Assembly: GCA_030824075.1 (NCBI GenBank)
Contig: JAVBYJ010000006.1
Span: 1 to 32,471, forward strand
Source: Geothrix sp.
Lineage (GTDB): Bacteria > Acidobacteriota > Holophagae > Holophagales > Holophagaceae
Reading direction: 5' to 3'
Length of the DNA: 32,471 nucleotides
Part shown: positions 9,440 to 16,394 of the stretch, one piece after another
Numbering within the stretch: position 1 is the first letter of the stretch
Layout of the letters: the number at the start of each line of letters is the position of its first letter
The notes under the pieces: generated by a model
What the model was told of the DNA's origin: nothing
Databases searched by the model: none
Seen by the model: only the letters and a program-made list of their open reading frames with translations
Program-made: the position numbers and the translations under genes

Positions 9440-11014
9440 TCAGCCGTCGCTGGACCAACCCAGCAGGCTTGCGCCGTAGCGCTGTCCGCAGACATGGAGC
9501 GGCACGGTGAGCACCGTGATGATCGCGCCGGTATCCCGGGCGTAGGTCTGCACCAGGAACTCTTCACGGTTGGATGGTTTATCGCTGAGGTCGGCCACCC
9601 GTTGGAAATCCGAACGGTTTGCACGGTCCGGAAGGCCCTCGGCCCCTTCACCCAGGCCATGGCGCGCGCCCCGCACCAGGACACGGTTATCCGCGAAGAA
9701 ACGCTTTACCCGGTTGCCCGCCAGGTCCCTGTCGGGCTGGCCGGTCCAATCCTGCCCGAAGCGCCGGTTGTGGGAAGGCGCATAGCTGTTGAGGTCGATG
9801 ATCAAGGCGAAGGTGAGGCGTGGTTCCTGCTCCAGGACCTGGTCGAAGGCCTCCTGCAGGGGGCGTTCCACCAGAGCGTCATAGGCCGTGCGGTACTTGG
9901 GCGGGTTGAAGCCCTCCGGCGGCACGCGCAACACGTTGAAGAAATGAGACAGGCTCTGGATGTCTCGACCACGGATCTCCCGGTACTCCAGAGCCAGCAG
10001 ATCTGCCTCGCTGATGCGCTTCTCTGCCACTGGGGCCTCGAGAATTCCCGCGCTGGTGGCGGCCAGGCCCCTGGCCAGTTTGAGGGCCCGGTGGAAGAGG
10101 GACCCGGTGTCATAGGCTGCCAAGTGCCGGTGGCCCACCTCCGTGAGCGTGGACAGGCCGAAGGCATCCTGCGCCACCGCCTCGGCTTCGGATTTCAGCG
10201 TTCCCGTCGATTCGAGCAACCGCCCGGAGGCCTCCACCAGCGTCCTGGCCGCCGCCTGTTCCTCCGTGGCCGTCTGGGCGAGGCTGGACACATGGCCCGC
10301 CGTGGATTCGGCCAGGTCCGAGATATCCGAAAGCCGCTGTTCCACAGCCTCCACCTGGGCTCGGGTTTCAGATGCCAGCCCCAGACTCCGATCCATGGCC
10401 TCCCGGGCGGGATCCAGGTCCTTCCGGATGGCCTCCAGCAGGTCCCCGATCTCCTGGGTCTGCCTGGAGGTCCGGTCCGCGAGCTTCCGCACCTCTTCGG
10501 CCACCACGGCAAAGCCGCGGCCTGCGGCCCCGGCATGGGCCGCCTCGATGGCGGCATTGAGGCTGAGCATTCCCGTCCGGTCGGCGATTTCTCCAATCAC
10601 CATTGAAACTTCGTTCACCTGGAGGATGTGGCCCATCAAGGATTCCAGGCGCTCTGAGGTGATGCCCGTCTGCTGCTGGAGCAGGCGGACCGTGGCGACG
10701 GCCAGATCGCTTTCCTGGCGCCCCTGACGGGTCAGGCCAGCCATGAGCCGAGTGGATTCAGCACCTTCCTCCGCGGCTGCGGCCGCCTGAGAGATGTTTC
10801 CGCCCAGGCTCTCGAGGGTTTCCTGGATGGCGCGGGTGCTGTCGAAAATCTGGTCCACCTCCCGGGCCAGGGTCTGCACCCGGATCGACGTCCTCGCAGC
10901 ACCGGCGGCCGAGCGGTTCAGCACCTGCTCCAGGCCGGCAAGATCCTGGGCGAGCTGGGTGGACCGGCCATGGCTGGGATCGTCCGTGGGAAGCTGGGCA
11001 GCAGGATCGGTCAT
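9440..11014 (-). CDS. Soluble methyl-accepting chemotaxis-like receptor, signalling domain first
   Basis: A 524-residue receptor without membrane segments or signal peptide. Residues about 20-300 are a long alanine-rich helical coiled coil with the MCP hairpin tip at about 143-192, including '[17 protein letters not shown]', the CheA/CheW contact region. The C-terminal part (about 335-524) is a globular sensor-like module with 'FNPPKYRT', '[10 protein letters not shown]' and '[20 protein letters not shown]', a pattern found at the C-terminus of some soluble bacterial MCPs. The order is therefore reversed relative to classical receptors. The ligand is unknown. The ATG at 11014 has AAAGG five bases upstream. 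No che genes are nearby, so it must work with components encoded elsewhere. The downstream end nearly touches rarA. Confidence 0.92.
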   Translation of the reverse strand: MTDPAAQLPTDDPSHGRSTQLAQDLAGLEQVLNRSAAGAARTSIRVQTLAREVDQIFDSTRAIQETLESLGGNISQAAAAAEEGAESTRLMAGLTRQGRQESDLAVATVRLLQQQTGITSERLESLMGHILQVNEVSMVIGEIADRTGMLSLNAAIEAAHAGAAGRGFAVVAEEVRKLADRTSRQTQEIGDLLEAIRKDLDPAREAMDRSLGLASETRAQVEAVEQRLSDISDLAESTAGHVSSLAQTATEEQAAARTLVEASGRLLESTGTLKSEAEAVAQDAFGLSTLTEVGHRHLAAYDTGSLFHRALKLARGLAATSAGILEAPVAEKRISEADLLALEYREIRGRDIQSLSHFFNVLRVPPEGFNPPKYRTAYDALVERPLQEAFDQVLEQEPRLTFALIIDLNSYAPSHNRRFGQDWTGQPDRDLAGNRVKRFFADNRVLVRGARHGLGEGAEGLPDRANRSDFQRVADLSDKPSNREEFLVQTYARDTGAIITVLTVPLHVCGQRYGASLLGWSSDG

Positions 11015-11068
11015 CGGGCCTTTCGGGGAGGGTACCTTCCCATCGGCCGCCTGGTCCGGACCTGAAGT

Positions 11069-11935
11069 TCAGTCCAGATGTCCCATGCGTCCCTGCTGGT
11101 AGTCCAGGAGGGCCTCTTCGATCTCTTCGCGGGTGTTCATCACGAAGGGGCCGTAGTGGGCAATGGGTTCCCGGAGGGGTTCACCAGCCAGGAGCATCAG
11201 GCTCACGGGCGAGGTGGCCACCAGCGCAAGCGCATCCCCCTCGCCCAGCAGGGCCACCGTGTTGGCGGGAACAGCCGTGCCATCCAAGTGGATCGCGCCG
11301 TGCAGCGGCACCACGGCGGTGGTCCAGCCGGCTGGAACGCTATGCTCGAAACGGGCGGCAGCTTCCAGTTCCAAGTGGGCATAGGCGATCTTCGCCGGGG
11401 TCTGGGCCGGACCCGTCACCCCAGCCCAGGTGCCCGCCAGCACACGGATGCGGCCGCCGGAAATGGCCGACCAGGGCATGGTTTCGGGCTGAAAGTCCGT
11501 GTAGCCCGGCGCGGTCCCTTTTTCGGTTTTCGGCAGGTTGATCCAAAGCTGCACACCCTCGATGCCACCCCCGGTTTCGAGGTGCTCCGGCACCGGCATC
11601 TCCTCATGGATGATTCCAGATCCGGCGTTCATCAACTGGGCGCCGCCAGGCCGCAGCAGACCGGATCCCCCGGTGCTGTCCCGGTGCCGGAAGGCGCCCT
11701 GGATGAGGTAGGTGAGGGTCTGGAAGCCGCGGTGCGGATGGGGCGGGAACCCTGCATCGGTGCCCGGAGGCAGCACCATGGGGCCGAAGTGGTCCATGAG
11801 CAGGAAGGGATCCATGGCATGGAAGGCCTCGGCGCCATGCTGGCCCTGGCCAGGAACCAGGCGGGTCAATGGCACGCGGTTGCCATCCTGGGTGGGCAGG
11901 CCCGGGATGAGCGAGACGACGGACTTGAAGCTCAT
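11069..11935 (-). CDS. Pirin family protein (long form, 288 aa)
   Basis: A two-domain cupin of the pirin family. The N-terminal cupin has the metal-binding set His66, His68 ('PPHPHRGF'), His110 and Glu112 ('GIIHEEM'), equivalent to His56/His58/His101/Glu103 of human pirin. Some bacterial pirins act as quercetin dioxygenases and others as redox-sensitive regulators, so the role here is not determined. The C-terminal domain ends in 'HYGPFVMNTREEIEEALLDYQQG', the usual pirin C-terminal segment. The ATG at 11935 has GAGGAGG 5 bases upstream. It follows the second pirin (start 12643) after only 9 bases, so they form a tandem pair on one transcript. The chemoreceptor gene follows 54 bases downstream. 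Confidence 0.94.
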   Translation of the reverse strand: MSFKSVVSLIPGLPTQDGNRVPLTRLVPGQGQHGAEAFHAMDPFLLMDHFGPMVLPPGTDAGFPPHPHRGFQTLTYLIQGAFRHRDSTGGSGLLRPGGAQLMNAGSGIIHEEMPVPEHLETGGGIEGVQLWINLPKTEKGTAPGYTDFQPETMPWSAISGGRIRVLAGTWAGVTGPAQTPAKIAYAHLELEAAARFEHSVPAGWTTAVVPLHGAIHLDGTAVPANTVALLGEGDALALVATSPVSLMLLAGEPLREPIAHYGPFVMNTREEIEEALLDYQQGRMGHLD

Positions 11936-11944
11936 GGAACCTCC

Positions 11945-12643
11945 TCAGGCGAGCTCGAAGAACAGGATTTCGGAAGGCGATTCGGCCCGCACGGTGATGG
12001 ATGGTTCATCTTCGATGCGCGCGCCATCCCCGGCATGCATGACCTTGCCATTGAGCGACACAGAGCCTGAAGCCACCTGGAGGAATCCTGCGCGTGCGGG
12101 CGGGAGGGTGGCCTCCACCTCGCGCTTTGTGTCCAGCCGCGCGGCGAAAATATTGACATCCTGGAAGAGCTTCACGGAACCGTCCGCTCCCTCGGAGCTA
12201 GCGATGAGGCGCAGGCGGTTTCTCAACGCCTCTTCCGTGAACGCCACCTGATCGTAGCGGGGTGTCAGGCCCTGTCGCTCCGGCAGGATCCAGATCTGCA
12301 GGAAGTGCACCGGCTCCGTGGCAGAGGCATTGAATTCACTGTGCCGGATGCCCGTACCCGCGCTCATGATCTGGGCTTCTCCAGGGCGGATGACGCCGTG
12401 GGTGCCCAGGCTGTCGCGATGCTCCAGGGCCCCTGACAGCACCCAGGTGAGAATTTCCATATCGCGATGGCCATGGGTGCCGAAGCCCTTGCCGGGCTGC
12501 ACGCGGTCTTCATTCAGCACCCGCAGGGCGTGGAATCGATCCTGCCCCGGGTCGAAGTACTCGCCGAAGGAGAAGGTGTGGCGGGTGTCCAGCCAGCCGA
12601 AATCGAAGTGGCCGCGGGATCCGGTCGGTCGAAGGGTGATCAT
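11945..12643 (-). CDS. Pirin family protein (short form, YhaK/YhhW-like)
   Basis: A 232-residue bicupin beginning 'MITLRPTGSRG', with the YhaK/YhhW-type 'HTFSFGEYFDP' motif. Metal ligands His57, His59 ('GTHGHRDM'), His101 and Glu103 ('GIRHSEF') fall at the same residue numbers as in human pirin. E. coli YhhW has quercetinase activity in vitro, but the natural substrate is unknown. The frame is open far upstream (to 13207), but that part is the complement of the stress-protein gene. The ATG at 12643 has GGGAGG about 4-5 bases upstream, which also rules out the ATG at 12661 because the binding site lies inside it. First gene of a pirin pair, divergent from the universal stress protein, with a possible operator-containing promoter in the gap. 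Confidence 0.94.
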   Translation of the reverse strand: MITLRPTGSRGHFDFGWLDTRHTFSFGEYFDPGQDRFHALRVLNEDRVQPGKGFGTHGHRDMEILTWVLSGALEHRDSLGTHGVIRPGEAQIMSAGTGIRHSEFNASATEPVHFLQIWILPERQGLTPRYDQVAFTEEALRNRLRLIASSEGADGSVKLFQDVNIFAARLDTKREVEATLPPARAGFLQVASGSVSLNGKVMHAGDGARIEDEPSITVRAESPSEILFFELA

Positions 12644-12659
12644 GGCGCCTCCCGCATTC

Positions 12660-12687
12660 ATTTTATATGTTGTAACACTTATTTCAA
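12660..12687 (-). promoter_or_regulatory. Candidate promoter of the pirin pair with inverted repeat in the spacer
   Basis: On the minus strand TTGAAA (12687-12682) is followed after 16 bases by TAAAAT (12665-12660), each 5 of 6 to the sigma-70 consensus. The inverted repeat TGTT-GT-AACA (12668-12677) lies exactly inside the spacer, where a repressor would block polymerase. The predicted start of transcription falls very close to the GGGAGG ribosome site, leaving an unusually short leader, which weakens the call. The whole gap is much more AT-rich than its surroundings. Confidence 0.4.
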
Positions 12688-12760
12688 GCCCGACCCTAAA
12701 AAAAACACCACAGATTGATGACCAAGACCTTATCTTTGAGGTGTCTGGATGGAGGCCGCC

Positions 12761-13189
12761 ATGATGACGCGGGTACTGGTGGGTGTGGACTTCTCCGAGG
12801 CCTCGAAGCAGGCCCTGGAACGGGCTGGCAGCTGGGCCGCCCGCTGCAGCGTGCCCCTGGTGGCCATGCACGTGCTGCAGCCGCCGGCGCCCATGCTGCC
12901 GGAGGCCCAGATCGCCCTGCCTGATCCCGCCTGGCTGCACACCATGGAGGATCACGCCCGGGACCAGCTGGAGGGGTGGCTCAAACCCTATCCCGGAGCC
13001 TCCGCGATCGTGAAGTGGGGTGGTCCGGCGGAGGAACTGGTGTCCGAAGCCAATCCCCAAACCCTGCTGGTGGTGGCTCAGGTCGGCCACTCCACCCTGG
13101 AGCGCCTGCTCTTCGGCAGCACGGCCGCACGGGTGGTGCGGCTGGCGCCGTGTGATGTGCTGGTGGTGCGGACAGAGAAGGCGAAGTAG
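12761..13189 (+). CDS. Universal stress protein, UspA family
   Basis: A single-domain Usp of about 142 residues. It starts with the strand 'RVLVGVDFSEAS', where the Asp contacts the nucleotide in ATP-binding members, and ends with 'RVVRLAPCDVLVVR'. The phosphate-binding motif appears as 'VGHSTLERLLFGSTA', a recognisable G-x2-(S/T)...G-S/T version of the ATP-binding Usp loop, so nucleotide binding is likely but unproven. GGAGG at 12751-12755 sits 5 bases before the ATG at 12761 and 8 before the ATG at 12764. Either is possible, whereas an ATG at 12749 overlaps the site and is unlikely. The gene is divergent from the pirin pair and ends at a strong hairpin terminator shared with gcdH. Confidence 0.9.
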   Translation: MMTRVLVGVDFSEASKQALERAGSWAARCSVPLVAMHVLQPPAPMLPEAQIALPDPAWLHTMEDHARDQLEGWLKPYPGASAIVKWGGPAEELVSEANPQTLLVVAQVGHSTLERLLFGSTAARVVRLAPCDVLVVRTEKAK

Positions 13190-13212
13190 CTCTTCTGCCG
13201 ACCCCATGTCCC

Positions 13213-13241
13213 AAAAAAACGGGCCCTACGGCCCGTTTTTT
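13213..13241. terminator. Bidirectional rho-independent terminator (usp / gcdH)
   Basis: A 6-bp stem CGGGCC/GGCCCG with loop CTAC (13220-13235) is flanked by seven A on the left and six T on the right, which can pair to extend the stem. It provides a U-tract in either direction. It lies between the convergent stress-protein and gcdH stop codons. Confidence 0.93.
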
Positions 13242-13257
13242 GAAGTTTGAAGAAACC

Positions 13258-14448
13258 TTAACGGTAGGCGGGAATTCCAGTCACTTCCTGCCCGATGATG
13301 AGGGTGTGCATGTCATGCGTACCCTCATAGGTGTAGACACTCTCGAGGTTCGCCATGTGACGCATGATGGGGTACTCGTCGAGGATGCCGTTGGCGCCGA
13401 GAATGGTGCGGGCCTTGCGGCAGACTTCGAGGGCGATGTTCACGTTGTTCATCTTGGCCATGGAGACCTGGGCGGGCGTGTAGCTCTTGGCGTCCTTCAG
13501 GCGACCCAGCTGATGCACCAGCAATTGGCCCTTGGTGATCTCGGTGACCATCCAGGCCAGCTTCTCCTGCTGCAGCTGGAAACCGGCGATGGGCCGGTCG
13601 AACTGGATGCGGGTTTTCGCGTAATCCAGCGCGCACTGATAGCAGGCGTCCGCAGCGCCCAGGGCGCCCCAGGCGATGCCGTAGCGGGCCTGGGTGAGGC
13701 AACCCAGGGGGCCTTTCAGGCCCTTCACATTGGGCAGTAGGCTGGCCTTTTCATCAACGATCACATCCTCCAGCACCAGCTCGGAGGTGGTGGAGGCGCG
13801 CAGGCTCCACTTGCCCTTCATTTCGGGGGCGCTGAAGCCCGGGGTGCCCTTCTCCACGAGGAAGCCGCGAATGCCATCCTCGGTCTGGGCCCACACGACG
13901 GCCACATCGGCCACGGTACCGTTGGTGATCCACATCTTGGTGCCATTGATGCGCCACTTCCCGCCGGCTTCCTTGACCGCCTTGGTGAGCATGCCGCCAG
14001 GGTTGGAGCCGAAGTCCGGCTCGGTCAGGCCAAAGCAGCCGATCTTTTCGCCGGTGGCCAGCTTGGGCAGCCAGTGCTTCTTCTGTTCCTCGCTGCCGTA
14101 GGCGTAGATGGGCCACATGACCAGACTGCCCTGCACGGAGGCGAAGGAACGGAGGCCCGAGTCGCCGCGCTCCAGCTCGTACATCAACAGGCCGTAGGCG
14201 ACGTTGGACACGCCCATGCAGCCGTATTCCTCGGGCAGCGAGGGACCGTAGAAGCCCAGCTCACCCATCTTGGGGATGAGGTGCTTGGGGAAGGTCTGGT
14301 CCTGGGCGTGCTTCTCGATGATGGGAAGCACCTCGGCATTGACGAACCGGCGCGCCGATTCGCGGATCATCCGCTCCTCATCGGTGAGCAGGCCCTCGAA
14401 GCCCATGTAGTCGGTGATGTGGGTGAAGGTGGCGTAGGCGCCAGCCAT
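13258..14448 (-). CDS. gcdH: Glutaryl-CoA dehydrogenase
   Basis: A 396-residue acyl-CoA dehydrogenase that matches the glutaryl-CoA branch closely. Features include 'GLRSFASVQGSLVMWPI' (Arg100-Ser101), 'YGSEEQKKHWLPKLATGEKIGCFGLTEP', 'TQARYGIAWG' and the C-terminal 'YTYEGTHDMH' containing the catalytic base Glu375. The enzyme oxidises glutaryl-CoA with FAD and passes electrons to ETF. It acts in lysine, tryptophan and aromatic-acid breakdown. Tyr374 next to the catalytic Glu is the residue associated with decarboxylating enzymes; non-decarboxylating forms carry Val there. So crotonyl-CoA is the inferred product. The start at 14448 has AGGAGG 5 bases upstream. No ETF or lysine-degradation genes are adjacent. 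Confidence 0.95.
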   Translation of the reverse strand: MAGAYATFTHITDYMGFEGLLTDEERMIRESARRFVNAEVLPIIEKHAQDQTFPKHLIPKMGELGFYGPSLPEEYGCMGVSNVAYGLLMYELERGDSGLRSFASVQGSLVMWPIYAYGSEEQKKHWLPKLATGEKIGCFGLTEPDFGSNPGGMLTKAVKEAGGKWRINGTKMWITNGTVADVAVVWAQTEDGIRGFLVEKGTPGFSAPEMKGKWSLRASTTSELVLEDVIVDEKASLLPNVKGLKGPLGCLTQARYGIAWGALGAADACYQCALDYAKTRIQFDRPIAGFQLQQEKLAWMVTEITKGQLLVHQLGRLKDAKSYTPAQVSMAKMNNVNIALEVCRKARTILGANGILDEYPIMRHMANLESVYTYEGTHDMHTLIIGQEVTGIPAYR

Positions 14449-14472
14449 GGGAACCTCCTGATATGCCCTGAA

Positions 14473-14519
14473 GCCTCGGGCGGGTCACGGGAAACGGCGC
14501 TGCAGCAGCGCGCCGAGGC
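14473..14519 (-). promoter_or_regulatory. Nested inverted repeats in the gcdH leader
   Basis: Outer arms GCCTCGG (14473-14479) and CCGAGGC (14513-14519) enclose an inner perfect palindrome GCGCTGC-A-GCAGCGC (14497-14511). The pair lies 25-71 bases upstream of the gcdH start, between it and a TATAAC-like -10 candidate on the minus strand (14539-14534). It could be an operator or a structured leader. The region is GC-rich, so chance pairing is possible. Confidence 0.3.
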
Positions 14520-14614
14520 CAGTCTACCGCTGCGTTATATCCTGACCATGGACACATCCCGTTTCCTGGTCCAGATGGGTGTCATGTCAGCTATCGCTTT
14601 GACGAAGTGGAAAA

Positions 14615-15214
14615 TCAGGACCCCTGAGCGGGTTCCTCCAGCAGCCTTCCGCCCGTGGCGTGGGGGGTCTCGTGGCAGTGCCGGCAGCGGGCCTCGTAGG
14701 CCTCCGCAGCACCCACCAGCACCTGGCCGCCGGTGTGCACCATGCGCTGGGTTCGCCCCGCCAGGGCTCCACAGACCATGCAGATGGCCTGGAGCTTGGT
14801 GACATATTCCGCCTTGGCCAGCAGGATCGGCATGATGCCGAAGGGCTCGCCGTTGGAATCCTGATCGAGGCCCCCCGCGATCACGCGAACCCCCCGGTTG
14901 GCAAGGTCCTCGATGATCGGAATGAGGCCTTCGTCCATGAACTGGACTTCATCCAGGGCCACCACCTCAGCCGCTGGATCCAGGTGCCGGGCCAGTTCCA
15001 CCGTGTCCTTCACGGGGATGGCGTCATGCTTGCTCTGGCTATGGCTGGCGATGGCGCTGGCGTCGTAGCGGTCATCCAAGGCTGGCTTGAACACCTGGAC
15101 CTTCTGTTTGGCGATGATGGCCCGCTTGATGCGGCGAATGAGCTCCTCGGACTTGCCTGAAAACATCGGGCCGCAGATCACCTCCAGGGAACCCTGGCGC
15201 TGGTGCACGAACAT
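14615..15214 (-). CDS. tdk: Thymidine kinase (type II)
   Basis: A 199-residue thymidine kinase that phosphorylates thymidine to dTMP with ATP in the salvage pathway. It has the P-loop 'GPMFSGKS' (15-22), the catalytic Asp88-Glu89 in 'VVALDEVQFMD', 'AGGLDQDSNGEPFG', and the lasso region 'VLVGAAEAYEARCRHCHE'. The structural zinc ligands are Cys145, Cys148, Cys177 and Cys180 or His181. The start at 15214 has AAGGA 7 bases upstream. It is the last gene of a minus-strand unit, 9 bases after the PATAN gene. The link to that signalling-type gene set is positional rather than an obvious functional one. A 166-base gap separates it from gcdH. Confidence 0.95.
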   Translation of the reverse strand: MFVHQRQGSLEVICGPMFSGKSEELIRRIKRAIIAKQKVQVFKPALDDRYDASAIASHSQSKHDAIPVKDTVELARHLDPAAEVVALDEVQFMDEGLIPIIEDLANRGVRVIAGGLDQDSNGEPFGIMPILLAKAEYVTKLQAICMVCGALAGRTQRMVHTGGQVLVGAAEAYEARCRHCHETPHATGGRLLEEPAQGS

Positions 15215-15223
15215 CGGAATTCC

Positions 15224-16393
15224 TTATCGCTTGGAGGGGGTGGCAGGCTCAGCGGGCGGCACAGAAGGTTGGGCCATCGGATCGGGAAGCCGGGTCAGAT
15301 CCGAGACTGGATTCTGTCCGTCCATGGGTCGACCCAGTTCCCTCGCCAGCATGACACCTCCATCCTTCGGCGCGGCCATCCGAAGCGCCCAGGCCTGGCG
15401 CAATCGGGTGGGCCCCTCTGGCATCACGCGCACATCCACCGGCTGGAGGCTGGCTAGGCCCATATTCATCGACCCGCGATGGTGGGGCACGTAGAGGGCA
15501 AGGGGCAGGATGAAGCCAACCGCCACCAGCGGCCAGAGGAAAGGGCTCGGTTCCCAGGGCTTGGGTGCAAGATCGGGGCGTCCATCCGCGACCCAGGGAC
15601 GGAGAACCTTTGGGGCGTCACCTGAAATGGGCTCCAGAAGGCCAGCCTCAATGAGATCCGCAATGGCCTTGCAGGAGTCCAGTTCCTCATAGCGGCTGAC
15701 CTGGATGATGTCGTTGATGCTCTGGGGGTGGTCGAAGTAGGAAAGCACCATCTCCTGTTCGTGGGTAAGCCCGGAGGTGCCGTGCTGCATCTGGCCCCTG
15801 CCGTCCAGGAGCATGGAGACATCGCGGTTGATATCCAGATGCAGAGCCTGGGCCTTTGGCGATTTACCGAGGGGGATGTCCATGCCCGGAAGGCGCCGCT
15901 CCACCTCCGGCCATTCGTCTTGAATGCGGGCGGCCTCCATCAGCACCGTGTCCACGGGGATCGGCACGAAATGGTCGCGGTCCAGGTCAGGCGGCAGCAT
16001 GGAATCGAAGCGGTAGTCGCCCTCCACCCAGCGGAAGGTGCGGTGGAGAATGGCTGTGGCTTGGCCGAACAGGGCATCCTGCAGATCCGAAGGCATCACC
16101 TTGCCGCTCTCCAGCAGCAGCGTCCCCATGCGCTTGAGGGTTTGGCGCTGCACCTGGACCATGCCCAGCAGTTCCTCGCCCGTGAGTCGTCCCAGGCGCA
16201 CAAGCATCGTGCCCAGGCGGTCTTCCATGCGGACCTGGTTCGAGTCGCATCCCACGATCTCGCCGTTCTCAAAGAAGACTTTGACAAATTCCTGGCCCTG
16301 AGAGAGCACCAGGGTTCCATTCTTCCCCTGGATCTTGATCATGTTGAACAGGGAGAAGAGATCGAAGTCCCGAAGGGATCCTTCCAGCGCCAT
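15224..16393 (-). CDS. PATAN/DUF4388 domain protein with one membrane segment
   Basis: Residues 1-130 match DUF4388 (PATAN): 'MALEGSLRDFDLFSLFNMIKIQGKNGTL' followed by 'VFFENGEIVGC' and 'LGTMLVRLGRLTGEEL'. These domains are known in two-component and gliding/motility regulators. Residues about 205-255 look like a small winged-helix-type segment ('DIIQVSRYEELDSCKAIADLIEAGLLE'), as in other DUF4388 proteins. A hydrophobic span at 285-302 is a likely membrane helix, and the remaining C-terminus is Pro-rich. The ATG overlaps the end of the preceding gene closely (TGA-G-ATG), with AGGAGG inside that gene's last codons. Tight coupling to the membrane TPR protein suggests they act together. The precise function is unknown. 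Confidence 0.88.
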   Translation of the reverse strand: MALEGSLRDFDLFSLFNMIKIQGKNGTLVLSQGQEFVKVFFENGEIVGCDSNQVRMEDRLGTMLVRLGRLTGEELLGMVQVQRQTLKRMGTLLLESGKVMPSDLQDALFGQATAILHRTFRWVEGDYRFDSMLPPDLDRDHFVPIPVDTVLMEAARIQDEWPEVERRLPGMDIPLGKSPKAQALHLDINRDVSMLLDGRGQMQHGTSGLTHEQEMVLSYFDHPQSINDIIQVSRYEELDSCKAIADLIEAGLLEPISGDAPKVLRPWVADGRPDLAPKPWEPSPFLWPLVAVGFILPLALYVPHHRGSMNMGLASLQPVDVRVMPEGPTRLRQAWALRMAAPKDGGVMLARELGRPMDGQNPVSDLTRLPDPMAQPSVPPAEPATPSKR

Positions 16394-16394
16394 C

